From NCBI GenBank assembly GCA_902834965.1, contig CADFKY010000017.1, positions 1 to 16,392 on the forward strand: 16,392 nt of DNA, in the 5' to 3' direction. The position numbers and the translations under genes were made by a program. Below the pieces are notes generated by a model that worked only from the letters and a program-made list of their open reading frames with translations, searched no databases and had not been told where the DNA came from. Below are positions 6,581 through 14,824 of this stretch, piece by piece. Positions within the stretch are counted from its first letter, which is position 1. Every line of letters starts with the position of its first letter. The stretch comes from Veillonellaceae bacterium. Its GTDB lineage: Bacteria; Bacillota_C; Negativicutes; Veillonellales; Veillonellaceae.

Positions 6581-9500
6581 ATGACCCGTAAAAAGTGGTG
6601 TCTCATAGGGGCTGCAATTTTAGGCTTATCTGCAGTTGGTGCTAGTATAAACCCTATAGCTCAGACCTATGTAGCACCTATGGTTAAAGAACAAGTAAAT
6701 AATGCCATAAACGGATCTGTGGACTATGATTCTCTTCGTATCAATTGGAATGGTGATGTAGTTTTATCAGATGTGGTGATTAAAGATCGGGATGGTCACT
6801 TAGTGGGGACGGCACAAGATGTAGCCGTTGGGGTTAAACTATCTGCATTACCAAGTATAATTGGGGGTAATACATCAGGGGCAACAGCTATATCGACTGT
6901 TACTGTAGAGGCACCTGATCTTCATATATGGCAATTGAACGATGGATCTTGGAGTATAGAAAAATTAGTAAAACCATCTGATCCGAATAAATCGGGTGGT
7001 TTTGATGGTGATATTACCATTAATAATGGCCATGTAGCGCTACGTACTAAAGATGGCATTAAACGCAATGTTGAAAACCTTGATGGTACCGTTGCTCTTA
7101 ATATGAGTGGTATGTCCAAAGGGGCTTTTACTGCTGATGTAGATGGTTCATCTGTCCTTGTAAATGGCAAAATAGATATGGATGATGTGTCTAATTTTGA
7201 TGTGTTTGTACAAGCTGATGAAATTGATACTGCTGGTATTATGAGCTTTGTTCCGTTGCGCAAAGATCTTGTTGTAACGAAGGGGAAATTACAAGATTTA
7301 CATCTCAATATTAAAAGTGAAGATGGACAATATGTTATGAGTGGCAATGTAGGCTTTAAAGGTTTAACAGGCACTTTTAAGCGAGGCAATACGATGTATA
7401 CCATTACTGATGGTGAAGGTCGTATTATGCTCAATCATGACCAAATTGTTATTAGCCATAGCTCTTGGCGAATCAATGATCAAGCGGCGAAGCTTAATGG
7501 TCTTATTACACTGGGGAAAGACGAAGAATATCTCAACCTTAATGTTGTAGCGGATAAGGTGAATCTAGAAGCCATTACCGATGTGGGGGTTACTGGTATT
7601 GTCGGTGGTCGTGCTCATATTGGAGGCACTACTGTAGCGCCGCGGGTGGATGCCACCATAGGTAGTGATGGTATTTCTTATAAAGGGTACCATGTGGACC
7701 GCGTGCAGGGAAATGTAGTATACGATAATGGATTGGTTCGCATCGATGATGCTCAATTATCTATTGGCTCTGGTAATGCTAAAGTTAAAGGTCAATACGT
7801 CGTAGATACAGGTGATTTTGACGCTGTTACTAATGTTCATACCTTATCGTTGGATACTTTCACACAAGATTTGACGATGCCTATTACGGGAACTATTGAT
7901 GGAGAAATCCACGTTTTGGGTAAGAATAATCAAGTTACAGATCTTGTAGGCGCTGTTCAGGGCCATCAGATTGGGGTCCGTGGTATAGTGTTGGATTCTG
8001 TAAAAGCGGATCTAACCCATAGTGACAATCTTACCAATATAACTATGGTTGGAAATATGGGAACTGGATCCTTTAGTGGATATGGTTCTATTCAAAATGG
8101 TCAAGTGGATGCCACAATTTCTGGTAATGCGTTACCGTTAACATCACTTAGTTCAATCATAGGTGACGATGTTGCTGGTACTGTTAGCACATCTATTAAT
8201 GTAAAAGGCGCCTTAGATAATCCTAATGTGACTGGTACTGTATGGGGGCAAGAGGTTCTCTATAAGGGTGCTCATTTTAATGATATTCATAGTGATATTA
8301 CTTTAGACAATCATGTTCTAACAATTACAAATGGTCATATTGGTGACGGTAGTGGTGGCTATGATATTACCGGTTGGTATAATATCAATACTGACGCCCT
8401 AGATTTAAATGCTAAAGCTCGTGCTGTACGTATTGAAAATCTAATTCGTCCTGTAACCGATATTCCTATTACAGGATGGTTTGAAACTGATAACCATATA
8501 ACTGGGACTGTAGCCAATCCTATTGTAGAAGGCCGAGCTCATTTATGGGATGGGTCTGCATATGGCAAACTTATAACTAACGCTTTTGCAAAGTATAACT
8601 ATAAAAATGAAAGATTAGAATTTTATCGCTTTGATATTGAAGGTTATGGTGCGACCATTACTGGTGGCGGTACTGTATCAAAAGAAGCTATTAATATTGA
8701 TTTTGAAGGTAAGAAAATCGATATGGGTAGATTACTCATCAATACCGATTATAAGGTGGATGGTTTACTAGCAGGCCGTGGTACTATAACGGGTTCCATG
8801 GATAACCCTCAGTTTAATGGCTATATTTTATCAGATGCTTTATCCATTAATGGACAGCTATTAACGGATATTCATGGCCATGTTTATGCCGATAAGTCTG
8901 TTGTAAATGTACAAGATTTTTCGTTTGCTGAATCGAATGGTGGTCGTTATGTTGCTAAAGGTGGCATGAAGCTTGACGATAGCAAACAATTATTTGGCGT
9001 TTTAGATGTTACCAATGGTAGTGTAAAGAATTTGTTGGCATTACTAGATCGAGCCGATGAGCACCTCGATGGTCAATTGAATGGTTCCGTTGAACTTGGA
9101 GGTACGAAGGACAATCCAAGTGTTATTGTAAATGGTAAAATTAACGATGTTAGCATTGATGATAAGGTAGTAGGGGATGCAACAATTGATGCGAGTCTTG
9201 CAAATCGTAAATTTAAAATTACTACCTTAAAACTACCTGTTGGTGAAGGACTCATTGCAATGGGTGGTACTTTGGATCTTGATGGGCAAGCTGATTTACA
9301 AGTAGCTTTAAAGGATGTCGACATAGTGCCATTCCTACCACTCGTAGGTAAGGATATTCAAGCAACAGGCTGGGTAACAGGTGTTGTGAATGTTACTGGA
9401 GAAACGAAAAATCCTAAGGTTGAATTATCCGGTGCCGTAGAGTCCGGTTCGTTTAATGGAATTGGCATTGATGAAGGCTTTGCGTTAGCTACAATGCAAG

Positions 9501-10867
9501 ATCATGTCATTCAAATTCAGCGTATTCAAGGTGCTAAGAGTGGTTATAAACTCAGTATTTATGGCAAAATTCCATTGGCGGCTCTTTATACATCTGGTTA
9601 TTTAGAAGCTAGTGATGCTAAATCTATGGATGTAACAATTGACTTTAACGAAGCTGATATGGCTGTTATTCCTCTTGTTACTACTAGGGTTAAAGATGCA
9701 ACGGGGCCGTTAAAGGGTGCAATTAGGCTTACGGGGACTATAGACCAACCTGAGGCATACGGCACAGTATCTGTACGTAATGGTACTATGAAATTGGCCA
9801 ATGTAGATAATGAAATTACAGGCATTGACGGAGACTTAATCTTCTCTGGACAACAAGGGGATTTCCAATCTCGTATCAATATGGGGAAAGGTAGTGCTGG
9901 TTTAGCTGCTAAGGTAAATTGGTCTGGTCATGAGCTTACCAACTATAAGGCTGCCGTTCAACTTGATGGACTCGATGTTCGTAGTGAATATGTGAGAGGT
10001 CCATTAAATGGTGAACTTTACATTGCGGAACGTGATGGATTACCTACCTTGATAGGGAATTTGGACCTAGAAAACATCCAATTTAAGATTCCTCTTTCCT
10101 TGCAGTCTAGTGAAAGTAGCACCAACATGGGCGTAGATGTTAATATTCATGCTGGCAAGGGCGTACGCTTATATGATCGAACTCTATATAACATGTTTAT
10201 CGGTGGTGATGTTCATTTCGGTGGCACATTACAAAACCCAACTGCTAGTGGCCAGTTCGATGTTAAATCTGGTACGTTCAAATACTTAAGTCATGTATTT
10301 AATATTACGAAGGGGAATGCACACTTTGTAGGTGGCTCTTATTTACCAAACTTACAATTAGAGGCTGAAACGAATGTAAGCAACTACAATATTATGCTTG
10401 GTGTAAAAGGGACTGTAGACCATATGGATCTTACTTTGTCGTCTAATCCTAGTTTGTCTAGAAAGCAAATTATTTCCATGTTAACCTTTGGTCGTGGTGC
10501 CGATTCTAATAGTAGTACATTGACAAATGATGATGTGAATGCTGTTGCTACAGCAGGCTTACAAATGTTTGCCTTTGGCTATGTGCAAGATGCATTACAA
10601 AATACATTAGGTTTAGATCGGATTAATATTACGACAGGTTCCATTGACCCTGATGAACCAACTAATAGGGAAACGGCAGGTAATTATAATATTGAAATTG
10701 GCAAGTATATTGTGCCAAAGGTAATGCTTACTTATTCTCAAGGTATCAATAATAAACAAAATAAATATGGTGTTGAGTATTCTGTAAAACGAAACCTCAA
10801 GTTTACTGCATGGCGTACATCGCAAGGAAACAATTATTTAGGTGGTCGTTGGACAAGAAGCTTCTAA
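6581..10867 (+). CDS. tamB: TamB-family bridge-like envelope protein (DUF490/AsmA-like)
   Basis: 1428-aa protein with an uncleaved N-terminal hydrophobic segment (about residues 5-23 after MTRKK) that anchors it in the inner membrane; the rest is a periplasmic beta-strand-rich 'taco'. Early residues 45-130 resemble the AsmA-like start (DYDSLRINWNGDVVLSDVVIKD). The last 350 residues match the TamB C-terminal domain, with SNPSLSRKQIISMLTFGR, a predicted amphipathic QMFAFGYVQDALQNTLGLDRI stretch and a final RWTRSF. Recurrent G-x(3-4)-NP-x(3)-G blocks occur about every 100 residues (Pro at 354, 548, 647, 743, 846, 945, 1057, 1220; Gln451 in a degenerate unit). Family role: lipid transfer between membranes and/or OM protein assembly with TamA or BamA. 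No TamA is present; bamA is next downstream, so BamA is the likely partner. The ATG follows GGGAGA at 5-nt spacing. Confidence 0.93.
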   Translation: MTRKKWCLIGAAILGLSAVGASINPIAQTYVAPMVKEQVNNAINGSVDYDSLRINWNGDVVLSDVVIKDRDGHLVGTAQDVAVGVKLSALPSIIGGNTSGATAISTVTVEAPDLHIWQLNDGSWSIEKLVKPSDPNKSGGFDGDITINNGHVALRTKDGIKRNVENLDGTVALNMSGMSKGAFTADVDGSSVLVNGKIDMDDVSNFDVFVQADEIDTAGIMSFVPLRKDLVVTKGKLQDLHLNIKSEDGQYVMSGNVGFKGLTGTFKRGNTMYTITDGEGRIMLNHDQIVISHSSWRINDQAAKLNGLITLGKDEEYLNLNVVADKVNLEAITDVGVTGIVGGRAHIGGTTVAPRVDATIGSDGISYKGYHVDRVQGNVVYDNGLVRIDDAQLSIGSGNAKVKGQYVVDTGDFDAVTNVHTLSLDTFTQDLTMPITGTIDGEIHVLGKNNQVTDLVGAVQGHQIGVRGIVLDSVKADLTHSDNLTNITMVGNMGTGSFSGYGSIQNGQVDATISGNALPLTSLSSIIGDDVAGTVSTSINVKGALDNPNVTGTVWGQEVLYKGAHFNDIHSDITLDNHVLTITNGHIGDGSGGYDITGWYNINTDALDLNAKARAVRIENLIRPVTDIPITGWFETDNHITGTVANPIVEGRAHLWDGSAYGKLITNAFAKYNYKNERLEFYRFDIEGYGATITGGGTVSKEAINIDFEGKKIDMGRLLINTDYKVDGLLAGRGTITGSMDNPQFNGYILSDALSINGQLLTDIHGHVYADKSVVNVQDFSFAESNGGRYVAKGGMKLDDSKQLFGVLDVTNGSVKNLLALLDRADEHLDGQLNGSVELGGTKDNPSVIVNGKINDVSIDDKVVGDATIDASLANRKFKITTLKLPVGEGLIAMGGTLDLDGQADLQVALKDVDIVPFLPLVGKDIQATGWVTGVVNVTGETKNPKVELSGAVESGSFNGIGIDEGFALATMQDHVIQIQRIQGAKSGYKLSIYGKIPLAALYTSGYLEASDAKSMDVTIDFNEADMAVIPLVTTRVKDATGPLKGAIRLTGTIDQPEAYGTVSVRNGTMKLANVDNEITGIDGDLIFSGQQGDFQSRINMGKGSAGLAAKVNWSGHELTNYKAAVQLDGLDVRSEYVRGPLNGELYIAERDGLPTLIGNLDLENIQFKIPLSLQSSESSTNMGVDVNIHAGKGVRLYDRTLYNMFIGGDVHFGGTLQNPTASGQFDVKSGTFKYLSHVFNITKGNAHFVGGSYLPNLQLEAETNVSNYNIMLGVKGTVDHMDLTLSSNPSLSRKQIISMLTFGRGADSNSSTLTNDDVNAVATAGLQMFAFGYVQDALQNTLGLDRINITTGSIDPDEPTNRETAGNYNIEIGKYIVPKVMLTYSQGINNKQNKYGVEYSVKRNLKFTAWRTSQGNNYLGGRWTRSF

Positions 10868-10872
10868 GTTTA

Positions 10873-10915
10873 TGGCTAGAGTGTGCAAATCCCATGGGTA
10901 TGCACATTCTAGTCA
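10873..10915 (+). terminator. Large hairpin after tamB, lacking a U-tract
   Basis: A 15-bp stem (10873-10887 with 10901-10915, two G-U pairs) encloses a 13-nt loop that contains the palindrome CCCATGGG. It begins five bases after the tamB stop. No T-run follows, so it is not a canonical intrinsic terminator. It may stabilise the tamB mRNA 3' end, terminate weakly, or be a protein-binding site. The structure is certain by complementarity; the function is not. Confidence 0.55.
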
Positions 10916-10965
10916 TATTAATTTCATAAAATTTGTTTAATATAGTACTCATTCCCAGTATTTTA

Positions 10966-10974
10966 TGCTATAAT
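10966..10974 (+). promoter_or_regulatory. Extended -10 promoter for bamA
   Basis: TGCTATAAT is a perfect extended -10 (TGn plus TATAAT). The -35 region at 17-bp spacing (TACTCA, 10946-10951) is weak, as is usual for extended -10 promoters. Transcription would begin near 10981, giving a leader of about 64 nt with an AGGAGGA site at 11034-11040. It gives bamA and the genes downstream their own promoter independent of tamB. Confidence 0.75.
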
Positions 10975-11044
10975 AATAAAGATTTATTAGTCTTTATAAA
11001 ACAAGATGTAAACTTTTTATGGGGATGAGTTCTAGGAGGAATTT

Positions 11045-13216
11045 ATGTTTAAACCAAAAGCCTATAAAAGTATGCTTGCAGCATCTGTGTTGACTGCTGT
11101 CATGGGGACAGGCAGTGTATTTGCTGCAGAGGTACAAGCTGGCTATACTCCAGATTTAAATAACACAACAACAACTAGTGCAGCAACTACTAATGATGCT
11201 ACTACTACACAAGCTGTTTACAATGCTGATGCAGCTACACCTGCAACAACACAAGATGAAACTGATGCAGCTATCTTAGCAGCTCGTGGTGATACAACTG
11301 TATCTAGCGATGGTACTGTAGTTAGAGGTTCTGACGGAACGGTTACAGTCAATAATGCTGCTTTGAAAACAGATGACAAACAAGTAAAAATGGTGTCTAA
11401 AACTACTGGTGGTACTGACCTTGATAAGGCTGCTGAAAATGGCCAAACTCAAGCTGTTACAACTGTAGAAGCTCAATATGTTACATCTGCTAATGCTGAG
11501 TCTATTAATCCATATGTAGGTAAATTGATTACTGGTTTGTCTATCTCTGGTGTAACAGCTGAACAACAAGCACAATTATTGCCTATCTTGACAGAAAAAA
11601 TCGGCGATGCTGTATCTGTTGATGGCGTATTTAAAGACGTAACTAACCTTGGTAATACTGGTTACTTCTCTGAAGTAAACCCTGTATTTACAACAGTACC
11701 TGAAGGCGTTAAATTGGACTTTGCTGTTACAGTAAATCCGATTACTACTGGCGTGGCATTCGAAGGTAATACAGTTTATACTTCTGAAGTATTGACTAAA
11801 TTCATGGATCTTCAACCAGGTCAAGTTCTTAACTCTGTATACGTAGGCCAAAAGGTTCAAGGTATTAACGCAGCATACGCTCGTGATGGCTACATGTTGG
11901 CACACGTTGATGGTATTCGCGTAGATGACCAAGGCGTGCTTCATGTTCATATCGTAGAAGGTATTGTTGAAGATATCGTTCCTGCTGGTAACAAGAAAAC
12001 TCGCGATAAAGTTATTACTCGCGAATTCGTTCAAAAGAAAGGTAAACCTTTCAATAAATTCTTGGTACGCCGTTCTGTAGAACGCGTATACAACCTAGGC
12101 TTCTTTGATGATGTAAATGTTCGCATGTTGCCAGGTGATCAAGACCCTAACAATGTAATCATTGAAATCGATGTTTTGGAACATAAAACAGGTACTATTA
12201 CATTAGGTGCTGGTTACTCTAAATCTGATGGTTTGATGGGTATCATTGAATTTGGTGAAGATAACTTCCGCGGTACTGGTGATAAATTCAAAGTTCACTG
12301 GGAAATCGGTGGTAAGAAAAAATACAAAAACTACCAAATCTCTTACTTGAAACCTTGGATTGATAGCAAAGGTACATCCTTGGGCTTCTCCTTCTTCAAC
12401 CGTGAAGATGAATACACTGATTACAACGAAGATGGTAATGAAGTAGCTGAATATAACAAGAAATCTCGTGGTTTCAATATTTCCTTCGGTCGTCAAACAG
12501 GGGAATATACTCGTGATTACTTAACTCTTGAATCCCGTAAAGATTCTTATAAATGGGATGATGATGACAGCTCCGGCTTCCGTTATGATAAAAATGCGGG
12601 CAAAGGTAAAAATTGGAATAATGGTTCCTACAACTTTGCAAATGATAAATATGTAGATAAAAACTTTGGCCGTATCAATTCCATTACATGGCAAAAGGTA
12701 TACGATTCCCGTGATAATATTTATGAACCTACACGTGGTCGTCGTATTTCTTATACAGCACAATGGGCTGGTCATGGCTTAGGCGGTGACTTCGACTTCT
12801 ACAAATTCACAGCTGAAGCACGTATGTATAAAAAACTAGGTGCTAAGAATGTATTGGCATTCCGCGCGCGTGGTGGTTTTATCCAAGGTGATGCTCCTTA
12901 TAGCCAATTGTTCACATTGGGTGGTGCAGACTCCTTACGTGGTTACGAAGATGATCAATTCCGTGGCAAGTATATGTACAATGCTACATTGGAATTCCGC
13001 TTCCCAATCGTTAAAAAGGTTAGTGGTGTATTGTTCACTGATATCGGTGATGCATGGGATGCACCAAATGTATCTTGGTACAACAGCAAGAAAACATTTA
13101 ACTATGGCGTTGGTGCTGGTGTTCGTATTACTACACCAATTGGCCCAGTTAAACTTGATTATGGCGTGGGTAAACATAAAAATAAATTCCACTTCAGCTT
13201 CGGCACACAATTCTAA
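11045..13216 (+). CDS. bamA: BamA/Omp85 outer-membrane protein assembly factor
   Basis: Central insertase for OM beta-barrel proteins, 723 aa. A signal peptide ends at VFA (cut after residue 27). Residues about 34-155 form a Thr/Ala/Asp-rich, low-complexity extension not expected in classical BamA. Three POTRA-like domains follow (about 158-233, 234-307, 308-380), against five in E. coli, each with the typical GNTVY/LxxGxxY and YNLGFFDDV features. The barrel (about 384-723) starts with ITLGAGYSKSDGLMGIIEFGEDNF, carries the Omp85 loop-6 motif LRGY (631-634), and ends in Phe. The strong AGGAGGA site 4 nt before ATG, extended -10 promoter and highly regular codon choice suggest high expression. 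No Bam lipoproteins are in the window; the Skp-like chaperone genes follow directly. TamA is an alternative identity, but the position and lack of other Omp85 genes favour BamA. Confidence 0.94.
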   Translation: MFKPKAYKSMLAASVLTAVMGTGSVFAAEVQAGYTPDLNNTTTTSAATTNDATTTQAVYNADAATPATTQDETDAAILAARGDTTVSSDGTVVRGSDGTVTVNNAALKTDDKQVKMVSKTTGGTDLDKAAENGQTQAVTTVEAQYVTSANAESINPYVGKLITGLSISGVTAEQQAQLLPILTEKIGDAVSVDGVFKDVTNLGNTGYFSEVNPVFTTVPEGVKLDFAVTVNPITTGVAFEGNTVYTSEVLTKFMDLQPGQVLNSVYVGQKVQGINAAYARDGYMLAHVDGIRVDDQGVLHVHIVEGIVEDIVPAGNKKTRDKVITREFVQKKGKPFNKFLVRRSVERVYNLGFFDDVNVRMLPGDQDPNNVIIEIDVLEHKTGTITLGAGYSKSDGLMGIIEFGEDNFRGTGDKFKVHWEIGGKKKYKNYQISYLKPWIDSKGTSLGFSFFNREDEYTDYNEDGNEVAEYNKKSRGFNISFGRQTGEYTRDYLTLESRKDSYKWDDDDSSGFRYDKNAGKGKNWNNGSYNFANDKYVDKNFGRINSITWQKVYDSRDNIYEPTRGRRISYTAQWAGHGLGGDFDFYKFTAEARMYKKLGAKNVLAFRARGGFIQGDAPYSQLFTLGGADSLRGYEDDQFRGKYMYNATLEFRFPIVKKVSGVLFTDIGDAWDAPNVSWYNSKKTFNYGVGAGVRITTPIGPVKLDYGVGKHKNKFHFSFGTQF

Positions 13217-13232
13217 TATAGTAAATGTATAT

Positions 13233-13265
13233 GGTGGAGGCCTCTTTTCTAAAGAGGCTTTCACC
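13233..13265 (+). terminator. 15-bp intercistronic hairpin after bamA
   Basis: GGTGGAGGCCTCTTT (13233-13247) pairs along its full length, with two G-U pairs, to 13251-13265 across a three-base TCT loop. No U-run follows, so complete termination is not expected. A weak attenuator, an RNase-stop element protecting bamA mRNA, or a processing site are all possible. A second small hairpin (GCATC/GATGC, 13280-13293) follows. Confidence 0.55.
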
Positions 13266-13323
13266 AATATCTCTATATGGCATCCTTTGATGCAGTAATT
13301 TAAAGAAATGAGGGCACTCTATT

Positions 13324-13812
13324 ATGATGCGAATGATGAACAACAAGGCGAATGTGAAAATCTTTTCCATCGTCATTGCTGCTATTTTTATTATTGGTAT
13401 TGGCGCATTAGCGTATACACAAATGGCTACACCAAGCGGTAATAGTGGTAATAGTACAATTGGTGTTATCGATACATCTCGTATGATGTCTCAAGATAAT
13501 CCAATTTATATCTCTGCAGCTCAAGAATATATGAGCTATCAAAGCCAATTACAACAAGAAACACAAGCTAAAATTGATGCAGCACAAGATGATGCGACTA
13601 AACAAAAGCTCGCTGAAGAAGCACGTCAAAACTTAGCAAAAAAAGATCAAGAAATTGCTAAATCTGTTCAAGATAAAGCTATGGAAGCTGCAAAAGCAGT
13701 GGGCGACGCTAAAGGTCTTAGCGTTGTTATGACTAAAGACACAGTACTATACGGTGGCGTTGATATTACAGATCAAGTATTAAAAAAACTAGCTACTGAT
13801 GCAAAAAAATAA
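13324..13812 (+). CDS. OmpH/Skp-like periplasmic chaperone, paralog 1
   Basis: 162-aa OmpH-family protein. The N-terminal basic segment and hydrophobic stretch (residues 13-33) form a signal anchor or signal peptide without a clear AxA site (ALA at 28-30 is possible). A short Ser/Gly/Asn linker leads into the conserved first strand IGVIDTSRMM (46-55), an Ala/Gln/Lys-rich coiled coil (about 62-128), and the closing block GLSVVMTKDTVLYGGVDITDQVLKKL (shared with OmpH proteins). In E. coli, Skp trimers hold unfolded OM proteins on the way to BamA; the same role here follows from family and position just after bamA. Several ATGs lie at the start (13324, 13327, 13333, 13336); the AGGG at 13311-13314 suits the first. 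The 107-bp gap to bamA holds hairpins but no clear promoter. Confidence 0.88.
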   Translation: MMRMMNNKANVKIFSIVIAAIFIIGIGALAYTQMATPSGNSGNSTIGVIDTSRMMSQDNPIYISAAQEYMSYQSQLQQETQAKIDAAQDDATKQKLAEEARQNLAKKDQEIAKSVQDKAMEAAKAVGDAKGLSVVMTKDTVLYGGVDITDQVLKKLATDAKK

Positions 13813-13841
13813 ACTGTAGTTCTATGTAAGGGAGAACGACA

Positions 13842-14813
13842 ATGAACGGGAAAAAACGATATATCGGATTTGCCATATTTCTCGTTGTTGCATTATGTGC
13901 TATGGTTTGGGCCTATGGATTTGTGACAAATCGTCAGCAGAGTCCTGATGGGGTATCAATAGGTGTTGTACGTATTGATGATGTATTAGAATTTAATCCT
14001 TCTTATGAGGATTATAAACAAGCTAAAAATGAATTGGATCTTTTGCAACGTCAATATGAATTAGAACAACAAGCTTTAAATGCCAAGTCAGAGACACAAG
14101 AGGAACAGTTGAAATCTCTTGCATTAGATTCAACCTTGTCAGATGCTCTTACGGTGGAATTGCAAACTCGTATTGCAACAAAAGAAAATGAATTGAATCA
14201 GCAATTGAATGCAAAACGAAACGAACTTACTCAAAAATATTTGTCGGAATTAAAGGTTAGTTCCAATGAATATGATCTTGAAATCGTTAATCTCCAATTA
14301 GATTTATATGCTTATGATGCTCGTGTGTATATTGATGATGCACAAAAGCAAGCAGCTATGGCAGAGAAGGCTAAGAAAGAGGAGCGATTAAAGGAATTAT
14401 TAGCTAAGAGAAAACCATCGAATCTTGATGTAGACTCTATTAAGGCTAAAGTACAGGCAGAACTCGGGCCTATGCAACAAAAAGGTCAAGAAGAACTTAA
14501 CCAATATGCTGCATCCTTACAAAAGGAATTGGCGGCTAAACGAGATACTATGGTTCAACAACAAGCACAATCGATCATTGCTAATAATAACTTACCTGTA
14601 GCACAGGATTGGAATGATTCTTGGGCTAAAAAGCTTTCAGATAAGGAAGCTGAAGTGAGTGCACTTCATGAAGCCATTTTAGAAGATGTTCGTATGCGTG
14701 TAGCAATTATTGCAGAGGAACAACATTTGGATTTAGTCATCATCGATGATGGTGGTAATATTAAGGGGCTTGATATTACTGATGCAGTGAAGGCGTCCTA
14801 TCGAGTTCAATAA
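13842..14813 (+). CDS. OmpH/Skp-like protein, paralog 2, about double length
   Basis: 323-aa relative of Skp, about twice the usual 160-180. A TM or signal anchor (residues 8-28) leads to the conserved opening strand SIGVVRIDDVLEFNP (39-53) and a very long charged helical region (about 55-290). The closing block HLDLVIIDDGG...GLDITDAVKASY (295-320) corresponds to the OmpH end. Two similar coiled-coil stretches, LNQQLNAKRNELTQKY (118-133) and LNQYAASLQKELAAKRDTMVQQ (219-240), resemble the same part of Skp, which suggests internal duplication. A Cys in the hydrophobic segment (VALC) does not fit a lipobox. It is 29 nt after paralog 1 and 11 nt before paralog 3, in one operon. Its RBS is a GGGAG about 8 nt before the ATG. 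A chaperone role is inferred; it could instead be a periplasmic spacer or tether. Confidence 0.82.
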   Translation: MNGKKRYIGFAIFLVVALCAMVWAYGFVTNRQQSPDGVSIGVVRIDDVLEFNPSYEDYKQAKNELDLLQRQYELEQQALNAKSETQEEQLKSLALDSTLSDALTVELQTRIATKENELNQQLNAKRNELTQKYLSELKVSSNEYDLEIVNLQLDLYAYDARVYIDDAQKQAAMAEKAKKEERLKELLAKRKPSNLDVDSIKAKVQAELGPMQQKGQEELNQYAASLQKELAAKRDTMVQQQAQSIIANNNLPVAQDWNDSWAKKLSDKEAEVSALHEAILEDVRMRVAIIAEEQHLDLVIIDDGGNIKGLDITDAVKASYRVQ

Positions 14814-14824
14814 GGAGTTATATT

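Noticed and set aside
11576..12034. 152-aa minus-strand ORF and neighbours opposite bamA
   Set aside because: Lies wholly within bamA, odd Asn/Cys/Tyr-rich composition, no recognisable domain; a shadow of regular codon use.
12840..13298. 152-aa plus-strand ORF overlapping the bamA 3' end
   Set aside because: It is an out-of-frame reading of the BamA barrel, without RBS or domain, running into the hairpin region.
13893..13904. Possible lipobox (VALC) in the second Skp-like protein
   Set aside because: Residue before the Cys is Leu, not Gly/Ala/Ser, so it does not fit a lipobox; treated as a TM or signal anchor.
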